The translations under genes were made by a program, and so were the position numbers. Of a stretch of 64,000 nt of DNA, positions 10,629 through 18,664 are shown in pieces. Origin of the DNA: Pseudomonas viridiflava (lineage in GTDB: Bacteria > Pseudomonadota > Gammaproteobacteria > Pseudomonadales > Pseudomonadaceae); NCBI RefSeq assembly GCF_001642795.1, contig NZ_LKEH01000026.1, forward strand, positions 322,098 to 386,097, given 5' to 3'. How positions within the stretch are numbered: the stretch's first letter is position 1; each line of letters begins with the position of its first letter. The notes under the pieces were generated by a model. It saw only the letters and a program-made list of their open reading frames with translations, did no database searches and had not been told where the DNA came from.

Positions 10629-10714
10629 GCCGCCCGTGACGCTCTGCGTCACATTCGAGAGCGGACGCGGAGCGTTCTGGGCGGCGTTACCACGCTGGAG
10701 CGTGGGAACGATCA
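10601..10714. repeat. Complete 114-bp palindromic repeat unit (copy C)
   Basis: Begins TGATCGTGCCCACGCTC and ends GAGCGTGGGAACGATCA, near-perfect inverted ends. Inside are two further palindromes, GTGACGCTCTGCGTCAC and GGACGCGGAGCGTTC. The whole could fold into a cruciform. It ends 5 bp from the dnaB stop codon, so it would be at the 3' end of the dnaB transcript. The layout resembles REP pairs (REPIN-like elements) of pseudomonads. No RAYT transposase is in the window. Confidence 0.8.
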
Positions 10715-10719
10715 AATCC

Positions 10720-12114
10720 TCAATCGTCGTCGAAGTTGTAACTGCCCGGCGCGAGGTTCTCGAAGCGGGTGTATTTACCGATGAACGCCAGGCGCGTGGT
10801 ACCAATGGGACCGTTACGCTGTTTACCGATGATGATCTCGGCAATGCCCTTGTGCTCGGTCTCCGGGTGATACACCTCGTCCCGGTACACGAACATGATG
10901 ACGTCGGCGTCCTGCTCGATCGCTCCGGATTCCCGGAGGTCGGAGTTGATCGGGCGCTTGTTGGGGCGCTGTTCCAGCGATCGGTTGAGCTGCGACAGGG
11001 CGATGACCGGGCAGTTGAATTCCTTGGCCAGCGCTTTCAACGAGCGGGAAATCTCGGAAATCTCGTTGGTGCGGTTATCACCGCTCGATCCCGGAATCTG
11101 CATCAACTGCAGGTAATCGATCATGATCATGGCCACATCGCCATGCTCGCGCACCACACGACGGGTACGGGCGCGCATTTCCGAAGGGCTGATACCGGCC
11201 GTATCGTCGATGAACAGCTTACGGTCATTGAGCAGGTTGACGGCCGACGTCAGGCGCGGCCAATCGTCGTCGTCCAGTTGACCAGCACGCACCTTGGTCT
11301 GGTCGATACGACCCAGCGACGACAGCATACGCATGATCAGCGATTCGCCTGGCATCTCGAGGGAGTAGACCAGCACGACCTTGTCGCTGCGCAACACGGC
11401 GTTCTCGACGAGGTTCATCGCGAAGGTGGTCTTACCCATCGACGGACGACCGGCAACGATGATCAGGTCGGACGGTTGCAAGCCGCTGGTCTTTTCATCC
11501 AGATCGGTATAACCGGTGGACAGGCCGGTGATCGCGTTATCACTGTTGAACAGGGTATCGATACGGTCGATGGCCTTGGTCAGCAGGTCGTTAACGCTGA
11601 CCGGACCGCCGGTCTTGGGCCGCGCTTCGGCAATCTGGAAGATCTGCCGTTCGGCCTCATCAAGAATCTCTTCGGCGGTACGGCCTTCGGGGTTGAACGC
11701 GCTGTCGGCAATTTCGGTGCTGATGCCGATCAATTGCCGCAGGGTTGCCCGCGCGCGAACAATTTGCGCATAAGCCTTGATGTTGGCAACCGACGGCGTG
11801 TTCTTGGCCAGCTCACTGAGGTAGCCAAGGCCGCCGACCTGCGAGGTCTGCCCTTCCTTGTCCAGTTGCTCGGCCAGCGTCACCACGTCGATCGGGCTGT
11901 TCTGGTCGGCCAGACGAGCGATAGCCCTGAAGATCAGGCGGTGGTCATGTCGATAGAAATCGCCATCCGAGACTTGATCGAGCACCCGCTCCCAGGCGTT
12001 GTTGTCCAGCATCAGACCACCGAGTACAGCCTGTTCGGCCTCGATGGAGTGTGGCGGCACCTTGAGGGCAGCGGTTTGCAGATCGTATTGCTCAGGGCTG
12101 GAGATTTCGTTCAT
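10720..12114 (-). CDS. dnaB: Replicative DNA helicase DnaB
   Basis: 464 residues. Hexameric 5'-3' helicase that unwinds DNA ahead of the replisome and binds DnaG primase through its N-terminal domain. The N-terminal DnaB domain (PHSIEAEQAVLGGLM) is followed by the RecA-like motor with Walker A GRPSMGKTTF near residue 220 and Walker B-type MIMIDYLQLM. I chose ATG 12114 (MNEISSPEQY); the upstream start at 12168 would add 18 residues running back into the terminator-side gap. It lies just downstream of the ribosomal operon, as in many gammaproteobacteria. Confidence 0.97.
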   Translation of the reverse strand: MNEISSPEQYDLQTAALKVPPHSIEAEQAVLGGLMLDNNAWERVLDQVSDGDFYRHDHRLIFRAIARLADQNSPIDVVTLAEQLDKEGQTSQVGGLGYLSELAKNTPSVANIKAYAQIVRARATLRQLIGISTEIADSAFNPEGRTAEEILDEAERQIFQIAEARPKTGGPVSVNDLLTKAIDRIDTLFNSDNAITGLSTGYTDLDEKTSGLQPSDLIIVAGRPSMGKTTFAMNLVENAVLRSDKVVLVYSLEMPGESLIMRMLSSLGRIDQTKVRAGQLDDDDWPRLTSAVNLLNDRKLFIDDTAGISPSEMRARTRRVVREHGDVAMIMIDYLQLMQIPGSSGDNRTNEISEISRSLKALAKEFNCPVIALSQLNRSLEQRPNKRPINSDLRESGAIEQDADVIMFVYRDEVYHPETEHKGIAEIIIGKQRNGPIGTTRLAFIGKYTRFENLAPGSYNFDDD

Positions 12115-12162
12115 GGCCACTTGAATTCGAGGTTTACAGAATAGGGATGCCACAAAGACAAA

Positions 12163-12191
12163 GGGCACGACCTGTGAACAGGATCGTGCCC
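12163..12191 (-). terminator. Terminator of the rpsF-rplI operon
   Basis: Stem GGGCACGA + CCTGT with matching ACAGG + TCGTGCCC, a two-base loop and one bulged base. On the minus strand it is followed by an imperfect T tract (CTTTGTCTTTG). It lies between rplI and dnaB and fits the end of the ribosomal operon. Confidence 0.7.
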
Positions 12192-12237
12192 GATGTTAAT
12201 CCTCTGACGGCAATGCCGCCAGACGATTACGTACTGC

Positions 12238-12684
12238 TTAAGCAGCCACTACGACAACGCGTACGGTCGCTTCTACGTCGCTGTGCAGGTGCACGGCTAC
12301 GTCGAATTCGCCAACGTTGCGGATAGTGCCGTTCGGCAGACGAACTTCGCTTTTTGCAACTTCAACGCCAGAGGCGGTCAGTGCATCAGCGATGTCGTGA
12401 GTACCGATCGAACCGAACAGCTTGCCTTCGTCACCAGCGGTGGCAGTGATAGTCACTTCCAGCTCAGCCAGTTGGGCAGCACGAGTTTCGGCAGATGCTT
12501 TCTTGTCTGCGGCCAGTTTTTCCAGCTCGGCACGACGCTCTTCAAACGCAGCCAGGTTGGCAGCGGTTGCAGCGGTGGCTTTGCCGTAAGGCAGCAGGTA
12601 GTTACGACCGTAACCGGCCTTAACGTTTACTTTGTCGCCCAGGTTGCCCAGGTTGGCGACTTTTTCCAGAAGGATCAGTTGCAT
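12238..12684 (-). CDS. rplI: 50S ribosomal protein L9
   Basis: 148 residues, the standard length. Starts [19 protein letters not shown], with the glycine-rich N-terminal RNA-binding domain ([14 protein letters not shown]), the long connecting helix (residues about 41-75) and the C-terminal domain. L9 binds 23S rRNA domain V near the L1 stalk. Last gene of the rpsF-rpsR-DUF2232-rplI operon. Confidence 0.97.
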   Translation of the reverse strand: MQLILLEKVANLGNLGDKVNVKAGYGRNYLLPYGKATAATAANLAAFEERRAELEKLAADKKASAETRAAQLAELEVTITATAGDEGKLFGSIGTHDIADALTASGVEVAKSEVRLPNGTIRNVGEFDVAVHLHSDVEATVRVVVVAA

Positions 12685-12703
12685 GTGGAAATCCTCTTAA
12701 CTT

Positions 12704-13600
12704 TTAACCTTCACCGTTCGCAGGACCATTGCCGGAATCTTTCGATACCCGGCGACCGCGAAAATCAATCAGGCTGTCGACAATGGCAATTACCACGAGC
12801 AACGGATAGATCAGCTGCATGAACACCAGCAGCGTGATGTACATCCCTACCAGCCAGAACCTGGACAGGCGCTTTTCAGCGACCAGTCCGTGTATCAATG
12901 CCAGCCCTGCAAATACCAGCGGTACGCTGCAGAGAGGTGTAAGCATTGCCATCTGCGGACCGAAATTCGGTCCCACCAGCATGCACACCAACAGCACCAA
13001 CGACGGTACCAGCGGGAGTCTCACGGCGCGAAATTCACGCCCGAAACCACCAGGGTTGTACAACAACGCTTGCCAGTAGCGCCCAAGAATCAGGCTCAGC
13101 ACACTGACGATTTGCAGCAAGGCCGCTATCAGGCCAATCAGGACGGAGGCAATCAGTGCTCCCAGACGCGCGCGTTCTTCTACGTTCATTTGCTCGTAGA
13201 GCCCAGAGAGCATCGCCGGCAGGTGTTTCTGCAACTCCTGCGACATTGCTTCAATGGGTTCGCCAAAAACCGCACCCAGAACCACTGCGTACACCACACC
13301 CAACGCTACGCTGACCAGCAGCACGCGGACCCAGGACTCGCTGGCACGCAACACCATTGCCAAGCTCAGCGAACCAGCCAGCACCATGGCTACACGTGGT
13401 TCGCCGAAATACCACCAGACCAAAGCCGGCAGCAGAGCCCAGGACAGGACACCAACGGCATCACTGAACCCGCGCCGCAGAAGCACAAGGCATCCTGCGG
13501 CAGCACTCAACCAGAAAAACAGCGGCAATGCCGCACATCCAGCCACTACGAGAGTGGCCTGCATACGGCCGCGCATGATGAATTCAGCCAGGGCACGCAT
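12704..13600 (-). CDS. DUF2232 (YybS-like) membrane protein
   Basis: 298 residues, strongly hydrophobic, with about eight predicted membrane segments (for example AGCAALPLFFWLSAAAGCLV, VLLVSVALGVVYAVVLGAVF and MYITLLVFMQLIYPLLVVIA). It lies between rpsR and rplI, a position held by this family in other pseudomonads. Its function is not known. The C-terminal tail is short and basic. Likely inner-membrane. Confidence 0.85.
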   Translation of the reverse strand: MRALAEFIMRGRMQATLVVAGCAALPLFFWLSAAAGCLVLLRRGFSDAVGVLSWALLPALVWWYFGEPRVAMVLAGSLSLAMVLRASESWVRVLLVSVALGVVYAVVLGAVFGEPIEAMSQELQKHLPAMLSGLYEQMNVEERARLGALIASVLIGLIAALLQIVSVLSLILGRYWQALLYNPGGFGREFRAVRLPLVPSLVLLVCMLVGPNFGPQMAMLTPLCSVPLVFAGLALIHGLVAEKRLSRFWLVGMYITLLVFMQLIYPLLVVIAIVDSLIDFRGRRVSKDSGNGPANGEG

Positions 13601-13639
13601 GCTTTCTATCCCTTGTTACGTTTTGTCGACTACCTGGTC

Positions 13640-13870
13640 TCAGCGGCCGTGGCTGTCGGTGTAGGCCAGCAGGGCCAGGAAGCGGGCGCGCTTGATAGCG
13701 GTGGCCAGCTGACGCTGATAACGTGCTTTGGTACCAGTGATACGGCTTGGAACGATTTTGCCGGTCTCGGATACGTAGGCTTTCAGAGTGTTGAGATCTT
13801 TGTAATCGATCTCTTTGACGTCTTCAGCGGTGAAGCGGCAGAATTTACGACGACGGAAGAAACGTGCCAT
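13640..13870 (-). CDS. rpsR: 30S ribosomal protein S18
   Basis: 76 residues, the standard length, starting [16 protein letters not shown] and ending DSHGR. S18 pairs with S6 on the platform of the 30S subunit. It follows rpsF by 28 bp; the S6:S18 pair commonly autoregulates this operon through its leader. Confidence 0.97.
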
Positions 13871-13898
13871 GTAATTGGCTCCTCAAAAGGTCCGTGGA

Positions 13899-14324
13899 TT
13901 ACTCGTCAGCGTTATCGCTAACGTCGCTGTTGTCGCCGTCATCGCCATCGGCGCTGTCGGAGTGCTCAGGACGGTCACGACGCTCACGGCGCTCACTGCG
14001 GTTTTCTTCAGCCTTGAGCATCTCGGACTGGCCAGTTACGGCTTCGTCGCGACGGATGACCAGGTTACGGATCACAGCATCGTTGTAACGGAAGTTGTCT
14101 TCCAGCTCGGCCAGAGCCTTGCCAGAGCACTCAACGTTCAGCATCACGTAGTGAGCCTTGTGAACATTGTTGATTGCGTAAGCCAGTTGACGACGGCCCC
14201 AATCTTCCAGACGGTGGATTTTGCCGCCGTCTTCTTCGATCAGCTTGGTGTAACGCTCTACCATGCCGCCGACTTGCTCGCTTTGATCCGGGTGGACCAA
14301 AAAGATAATTTCGTAATGACGCAT
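13899..14324 (-). CDS. rpsF: 30S ribosomal protein S6
   Basis: 141 residues starting [18 protein letters not shown]. The core ends near residue 100; a long polar tail follows ([19 protein letters not shown]) and ends in acidic residues, typical of the substrates of the glutamyl ligase RimK, though the tail here ends ADE rather than EE. AAGGAG precedes the ATG. First gene of the operon, with a promoter at 14443-14471. Confidence 0.97.
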   Translation of the reverse strand: MRHYEIIFLVHPDQSEQVGGMVERYTKLIEEDGGKIHRLEDWGRRQLAYAINNVHKAHYVMLNVECSGKALAELEDNFRYNDAVIRNLVIRRDEAVTGQSEMLKAEENRSERRERRDRPEHSDSADGDDGDNSDVSDNADE

Positions 14325-14442
14325 GAATGCTCCTTACGGGTTGTAGCCTGCCGCCGAAAGCGGTCAGACAAGGAGTGAATGACACTGTTGGTCTTGCTCA
14401 GGAACAGGCACATGCGCGCCTGCCATGACAGCAAGGGGCGCA
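14325..14442 (-). promoter_or_regulatory. rpsF leader, candidate S6:S18 autoregulatory site
   Basis: The rpsF mRNA leader (about 110 nt) contains CCGC TTTCG GCGG-type hairpin sequence close to the Shine-Dalgarno, followed by ACCCGTAAGGAG. An S6:S18-binding leader with a CCG motif near the ribosome-binding site is known upstream of rpsF in many bacteria. I see the hairpin and CCG triplets but cannot confirm the full consensus. Confidence 0.4.
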
Positions 14443-14471
14443 ATTGTAGAGAAGGGGCGTGTGGGGCGCAA
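14443..14471 (-). promoter_or_regulatory. Sigma-70 promoter of the rpsF operon
   Basis: On the minus strand: TTGCGC (-35, plus-strand 14466-14471), 17-bp spacer, TACAAT (-10, plus-strand 14443-14448). It gives a leader of about 110 nt before the rpsF ATG. Assigned by eye from consensus and spacing. Confidence 0.65.
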
Positions 14472-14520
14472 GGCAATTGGTGATTATTTGAACAGATCAC
14501 CAGTGCCTAGGCGGAGCAGA

Positions 14521-14554
14521 TGATCGTGTCCACGCTCAGGCGCGGACACGATCA
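14521..14554. repeat. Minimal palindromic repeat (copy F), possible rlmB 3' hairpin
   Basis: TGATCGTGTCCACGC and its inverted partner GGACACGATCA flank only about 10 bases. It looks like the two ends of the 114-bp unit with the middle lost. It can form a 10-bp stem or longer just downstream of rlmB, and may act as a transcript end although there is no T tract. Confidence 0.65.
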
Positions 14555-14569
14555 ATCAAAAGCTGATTA

Positions 14570-15331
14570 TCAGCCTTTCTTGCCGGTCGCCTTGGCGCTG
14601 CGCTGACGCAGCGCTTCGAACAGACAAACGCCTGTCGCCACGGATACGTTCAGGCTACTGACGCTACCGGCCATGGGCAGGCGCACCAGATAATCGCAGT
14701 GCTCGCGGGTCAGGCGACGCATGCCCTTGCCTTCGGCGCCCATGATGATGATCGTCGGGCCAGTCAGGTCCTGCTGATACAACTCCTGCTCAGCCTCCCC
14801 CGCCGTACCGACAACCCACAGGCCGCGCTGCTGCAGTTTTTCCAGCGTACGCGCCAGGTTGGTCACAGCCACCAGCGGGATCACTTCCGCTGCGCCACAG
14901 GCCACTTTTCGTACAGCCGGTGTCAGCGTTGCAGACTTGTCCTTGGGCACGATCACTGCCAGCGCACCCGCCGCATCGGCGGTACGCAGGCAGGCACCCA
15001 GGTTGTGCGGATCGGTCACGCCGTCGAGCACCAGCAACAAAGGCGGGCCTTCGGTGCGGTCCAGCAGCTCATCAAGCATTGCTTCGCCCCAGACCTGGCT
15101 CGGGCTGACATCGGCCACAACGCCCTGATGCACACCCTCAACCCAGGCGTCCATTTCGCGGCGCTCGGCCTGGCCGATGGTGACGCGATTCTGACCCGCC
15201 AGCTCGACGAGCACCTGAACGCGCGGATCGCTGCGACCCTCAGCGAGCCAGATGTGCTTGACCCGCTTCGGGTGATGACGAAGCAACGCTTCCACGGCAT
15301 GAACGCCGTAGATTTTTTCCAGCTGACTCAT
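14570..15331 (-). CDS. rlmB: 23S rRNA (guanosine-2251-2'-O)-methyltransferase
   Basis: 253 residues. SPOUT-class enzyme methylating the ribose of G2251 in the peptidyl-transferase region, with SAM as donor. The N-terminal RNA-binding domain starts MSQLEKIYGVHAVEALL. The SPOUT core shows LDGVTDPHNLGACLRTADAAG, IIMGAEGKGMRRL and SLNVSVATGVCLFEALRQR, the three family motifs. Its ATG overlaps the end of rnr by 4 nt, so the two are co-translated, as in E. coli. Confidence 0.96.
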   Translation of the reverse strand: MSQLEKIYGVHAVEALLRHHPKRVKHIWLAEGRSDPRVQVLVELAGQNRVTIGQAERREMDAWVEGVHQGVVADVSPSQVWGEAMLDELLDRTEGPPLLLVLDGVTDPHNLGACLRTADAAGALAVIVPKDKSATLTPAVRKVACGAAEVIPLVAVTNLARTLEKLQQRGLWVVGTAGEAEQELYQQDLTGPTIIIMGAEGKGMRRLTREHCDYLVRLPMAGSVSSLNVSVATGVCLFEALRQRSAKATGKKG

Positions 15332-17964
15332 GACTTGGCCTTGGGTTTACGAACGCTACCGCCCTTGGACGATGACGCGGAGCCCGTTTTCGACGAGCCA
15401 CCTTTACGATGTTTACTGGTCTTGCCTGAGGAAGGTGCAGAGCCCGAATCGGGCCTTTCAGACTTTCCCGACGACGCCTTGCTACCACCCTTCGCTTCCG
15501 CCAGAAGGGCTTTTTTCATTTCACGGCTCTTGCGCACTTCTGCGTTTTTCGCCGCCGCATCGCTCGGGCGATAGGCCTCGACCGGTGCTTCCTTGGTAGC
15601 CGCTGTACGACGCCCGGATTTGGCCGGAGCCTTTTCCTTTTCGGCCGCAGCGGCAGGCGCTGCAGTTTCCTGGCCACGGCGCTTACGGCCCGGCGAAGAA
15701 GTGGTCGCGGCAGACTTCTCGGAGATTTCGAAGTCGATCTTGCGCTCATCCAGATCGACGCGCATGACCTTCACTTCTACCGTGTCGCCCAGGCGGAAAT
15801 TACGCCCGGTACGTTCGCCGGCAAGACGATGGTGCAGCGGATCGAAGTGGTAGTAGTCACCTGGCAAGGCAGTGACGTGCACCAGACCTTCGACATAGAT
15901 ATCGGTCAGCTCGACGAACAGACCAAAGCCGGTGACGGCCGTGATCACACCCGGGAACGACTCGCCGACGCGGTCTTTCATGTACTCGCACTTGAGCCAG
16001 TTCACCACGTCGCGAGTGGCTTCGTCGGCACGGCGCTCGCTCATTGAGCACTGCTCGCCCATTTGCTCCAGCAACGCTTCGTCGTACGGATAGATGCGCG
16101 CTTTCGGAATGGTTGCCGCACCGGCACGACGCACGTGCGGCGTGTCCTGCTTGGAGCGGATCACACTGCGGATTGCGCGGTGAGTCAGCAGGTCCGGGTA
16201 ACGACGGATCGGCGAGGTGAAGTGCGTGTAGGCTTCATAGTTGAGACCGAAGTGGCCGTTGTTGTCCGAACTGTACACAGCCTGGCTCAACGAACGCAGC
16301 ATCACGGTCTGGATCAGATGGTAGTCCGGACGGTCACGAACGGTTTCAAGCAACGCCTGATAATCCTTTGGCGTCGGACCATCCTTGCCCTTGTGCAATG
16401 ACAGACCCAACTCACCCAGGAAAGCACGGAGCTTTTCCAGACGCTCTGGCGGCGGGCCATCGTGCACGCGATAGAGCGCAGGGATTTCGTGCTTCTTCAG
16501 GAACTCAGCGGTGGCCACGTTGGCCGCCAGCATGCATTCCTCGATCAGCTTGTGAGCATCGTTGCGCGTGGTCGGACGAATCTCCGCAATCTTGCGCTCG
16601 GAACCGAAGATGATCCGGGTTTCCTGCGTTTCGAAGTCAATGGCACCACGCACATGACGTGCACCCAAGAGCACTTTGTACAACGCATAAAGCTGCTTGA
16701 GGTGCGGAACGACATCGCCGTATTCGCCACGCAGACTCTTGGCTTCAGCCGTTTTCGGCTGTTCCAGAATCGTGCTGACCTTGTTGTAGGTCAGGCGCGC
16801 ATGGGAATGGATAACGGCTTCGTAGAACACGTAATCCGTCATCTCGCCGGTCTTGGAGATGGTCATTTCACAGACCATGGCCAGACGATCGACGTGCGGG
16901 TTCAGCGAGCACAGGCCGTTGGACAACTGTTCAGGCAGCATCGGCACGACACGCTCGGGGAAGTACACCGAGTTGCCGCGCACCTGGGATTCGGCGTCCA
17001 GCGCCGAGCCGATCTTCACGTAGCTCGATACGTCGGCAATCGCCACGTAGAGTTTCCAGCCACCGGAGAACAGGCGCAGCTTGCCCGGCTTGGCTTCGCA
17101 ATAGACGGCATCGTCGAAGTCGCGTGCGTCTTCACCATCGATGGTCACGAACGGCAGGTGACGCAGATCGACGCGGTGCTCCTTGTCCTTGTCCTCGACT
17201 TCCGGCTTGAGTTTCGCCGCTTCCTTGAGCACAGCCTCAGGCCATACATGAGGAATGTCGTAGGTACGCAGCGCGACGTCGATTTCCATGCCCGGCGCCA
17301 TGTAATTGCCGACCACTTCAACCACATCGCCCTGCGGCTGGAAGCGCGGCGTTGGCCAGTGGGTGATTTTCACCTCGACGAACTGACCGATCTTCGCGCC
17401 ATTGTTGCGACCCGGCGTTACCAGCACTTCCTGCTGGATTTTCGGGTTATCCGGAATGACGAAACCGATGCCGCTCTCTTCGAAGTAGCGACCCACAATG
17501 GATTCGTGACCGCGGGAAATAACCTCGACGATCACGCCTTCACGGCGCCCGCGACGGTCCAGACCGGAAACGCGAGCCAAGGCACGGTCGCCATCGAACA
17601 CCAGACGCATCTGCGCCGGGCTCATGAACAGGTCATCGGAGCCGTCATCAGGGACCAGAAAGCCGAAACCGTCGCGATGGCCGGAGATGCGGCCGAGGAT
17701 CAAGTCGAGCTTGTCCACTGGCGCATAAGTGCCACGACGTGTGTAGATCAGTTGCGCGTCGCGCTCCATCGCACGAAGGCGACGGCGCAGAGCCTCGAAC
17801 TGGTCTTCTGTGGTCAGGCCGAACTCTTCGACCAGTTGCTCGCGACTGGCCGGCGAACCACGCTCGGCAAGGTGCTGAAGGATCAGCTCACGGCTGGGAA
17901 TAGGGTTTTCGTATTTTTCCGCTTCACGAGCGGCCTCGGGATCGAGGGACTGCCAATCGGCCAT
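15328..17964 (-). CDS. rnr: Ribonuclease R
   Basis: 878 residues. Processive 3'-5' exoribonuclease that degrades structured RNA. N-terminal helix-turn-helix and cold-shock domains are followed by the RNB catalytic core with DGEDARDFDDAVY (Mg-binding acidic residues), a C-terminal S1 domain (VGESFPGVITAVTGFGLFVE) and a long Lys/Ser-rich low-complexity tail (about residues 735-878). The tail is basic, as in other RNase R proteins. It is the upstream partner of rlmB. Confidence 0.96.
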   Translation of the reverse strand: MADWQSLDPEAAREAEKYENPIPSRELILQHLAERGSPASREQLVEEFGLTTEDQFEALRRRLRAMERDAQLIYTRRGTYAPVDKLDLILGRISGHRDGFGFLVPDDGSDDLFMSPAQMRLVFDGDRALARVSGLDRRGRREGVIVEVISRGHESIVGRYFEESGIGFVIPDNPKIQQEVLVTPGRNNGAKIGQFVEVKITHWPTPRFQPQGDVVEVVGNYMAPGMEIDVALRTYDIPHVWPEAVLKEAAKLKPEVEDKDKEHRVDLRHLPFVTIDGEDARDFDDAVYCEAKPGKLRLFSGGWKLYVAIADVSSYVKIGSALDAESQVRGNSVYFPERVVPMLPEQLSNGLCSLNPHVDRLAMVCEMTISKTGEMTDYVFYEAVIHSHARLTYNKVSTILEQPKTAEAKSLRGEYGDVVPHLKQLYALYKVLLGARHVRGAIDFETQETRIIFGSERKIAEIRPTTRNDAHKLIEECMLAANVATAEFLKKHEIPALYRVHDGPPPERLEKLRAFLGELGLSLHKGKDGPTPKDYQALLETVRDRPDYHLIQTVMLRSLSQAVYSSDNNGHFGLNYEAYTHFTSPIRRYPDLLTHRAIRSVIRSKQDTPHVRRAGAATIPKARIYPYDEALLEQMGEQCSMSERRADEATRDVVNWLKCEYMKDRVGESFPGVITAVTGFGLFVELTDIYVEGLVHVTALPGDYYHFDPLHHRLAGERTGRNFRLGDTVEVKVMRVDLDERKIDFEISEKSAATTSSPGRKRRGQETAAPAAAAEKEKAPAKSGRRTAATKEAPVEAYRPSDAAAKNAEVRKSREMKKALLAEAKGGSKASSGKSERPDSGSAPSSGKTSKHRKGGSSKTGSASSSKGGSVRKPKAKS

Positions 17965-18125
17965 TAGATAGTTTTCACCTTGTATATATAGGGGTTAGTT
18001 TGGCATAGACCTTATGAAACGGGAAATTTCACGCTCAATCAGCTCACTGAAAACGCTTGAAACTGCCCTGAAAGACCCGATTCACGCCGCTGGCGAAATT
18101 TTTGGAGTTTTTTTCATCGATGGGC

Positions 18126-18154
18126 TTTACAGCCCAAAAGACGCTCCGTATAGT
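18126..18154 (+). promoter_or_regulatory. Promoter of first tRNA-Leu gene
   Basis: TTTACA (-35, 18126-18131), 17-bp spacer, TATAGT (-10, 18149-18154), followed by a GC-rich discriminator (GCGCGCC), typical of stringently controlled stable-RNA promoters. Mature tRNA begins 35 bases after the -10. Confidence 0.8.
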
Positions 18155-18188
18155 GCGCGCCATCGACAGGTCAAGGCCTCAAGATACT

Positions 18189-18275
18189 GCCCAGATGGTG
18201 AAATTGGTAGACACGCCAGCTTCAGGTGCTGGTGACCGCAAGGTCGTGGAAGTTCGAGTCTTCTTCTGGGCACCA
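18189..18275 (+). tRNA. tRNA-Leu(CAG), copy 1
   Basis: 87 nt with CCA encoded. The acceptor stem GCCCAGA pairs with TCTGGGC; the anticodon stem CCAGC/GCTGG encloses loop TTCAGGT with anticodon CAG (reads CUG, the main Leu codon at high GC). A long variable arm (class II) and the TTCGAGT T-loop are present. It has its own promoter and terminator. Confidence 0.97.
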
Positions 18276-18315
18276 ATTCAAGGCAACAGCCTACAACAGG
18301 TTGATGTCACACAAG

Positions 18316-18336
18316 AACCCGCGAAAGCGGGTTTTT
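18316..18336 (+). terminator. Terminator after tRNA-Leu copy 1
   Basis: AACCCGC, GAAA tetraloop, GCGGGTT, then TTT: a short strong stem with T run. It separates the two tRNA transcription units. Confidence 0.85.
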
Positions 18337-18373
18337 GCATTCTGGGGTTTTGATTATTAAATCAAAACAGGGG

Positions 18374-18402
18374 TTTACAGAATAAAACGATCGCCGTATA
18401 GT
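18374..18402 (+). promoter_or_regulatory. Promoter of second tRNA-Leu gene
   Basis: TTTACA (18374-18379), 17-bp spacer, TATAGT (18397-18402), GC-rich discriminator GCGCCCC. Both boxes, the spacer length and the distance to the tRNA are the same as at copy 1, while the spacer sequence differs. Confidence 0.8.
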
Positions 18403-18436
18403 GCGCCCCATCAGCAACGGCGACGTCGCTGATACT

Positions 18437-18523
18437 GCCCAGATGGTGAAATTGGTAGACACGCCAGCTTCAGGTGCTGGTGACCGCAAGGTCGTGGAAG
18501 TTCGAGTCTTCTTCTGGGCACCA
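18437..18523 (+). tRNA. tRNA-Leu(CAG), copy 2
   Basis: Identical by eye to copy 1 across all 87 nt, including the encoded CCA and the bases just outside (ATACT before, ATTCAA after). It is separated from copy 1 by 161 bp containing a terminator and a second promoter. Confidence 0.97.
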
Positions 18524-18532
18524 ATTCAAAAA

Positions 18533-18557
18533 AACCGAGCCAATGGCTCGGTTTTTT
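18533..18557. terminator. Bidirectional terminator between tRNA-Leu and mcp
   Basis: AACCGAGCC, loop AAT, GGCTCGGTT with A run on the left and T run on the right. It can stop the tRNA transcript (+) and also serve the chemoreceptor gene converging from the right. Confidence 0.85.
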
Positions 18558-18664
18558 GCTTTTCGGTATTTGAAACTGTTGCCGTCTGCGCCACCTCGAC
18601 CTCCATATACCAGAAGGCGCCTTGGCAGATGATTGCCATCCGCCAGCCCTGACCCAGCACGCAG

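Larger units (their letters stand above)
10376..10719. other. 344-bp gap full of repeats downstream of dnaB
   Basis: The gap between the ygiQ start and the dnaB stop is occupied from about 10500 by repeats: a 53-bp direct duplication (10523-10628) and a complete palindromic unit (10601-10714). The first 100 bp (AT-rich TTTTTTGATCA around 10432) presumably hold the ygiQ promoter, which I could not assign. No coding frame is supported. Confidence 0.6.

Noticed and set aside
10606..12144. 512-codon frame antisense to dnaB, beginning inside the repeat
   Set aside because: Shadow frame; dnaB has all helicase motifs on the other strand.
18189..18523. tRNA-Leu pair as an integration site for a mobile element
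   Set aside because: No integrase, no partial tRNA repeat and no compositional change on either side; the flanks are rnr and a chemoreceptor.
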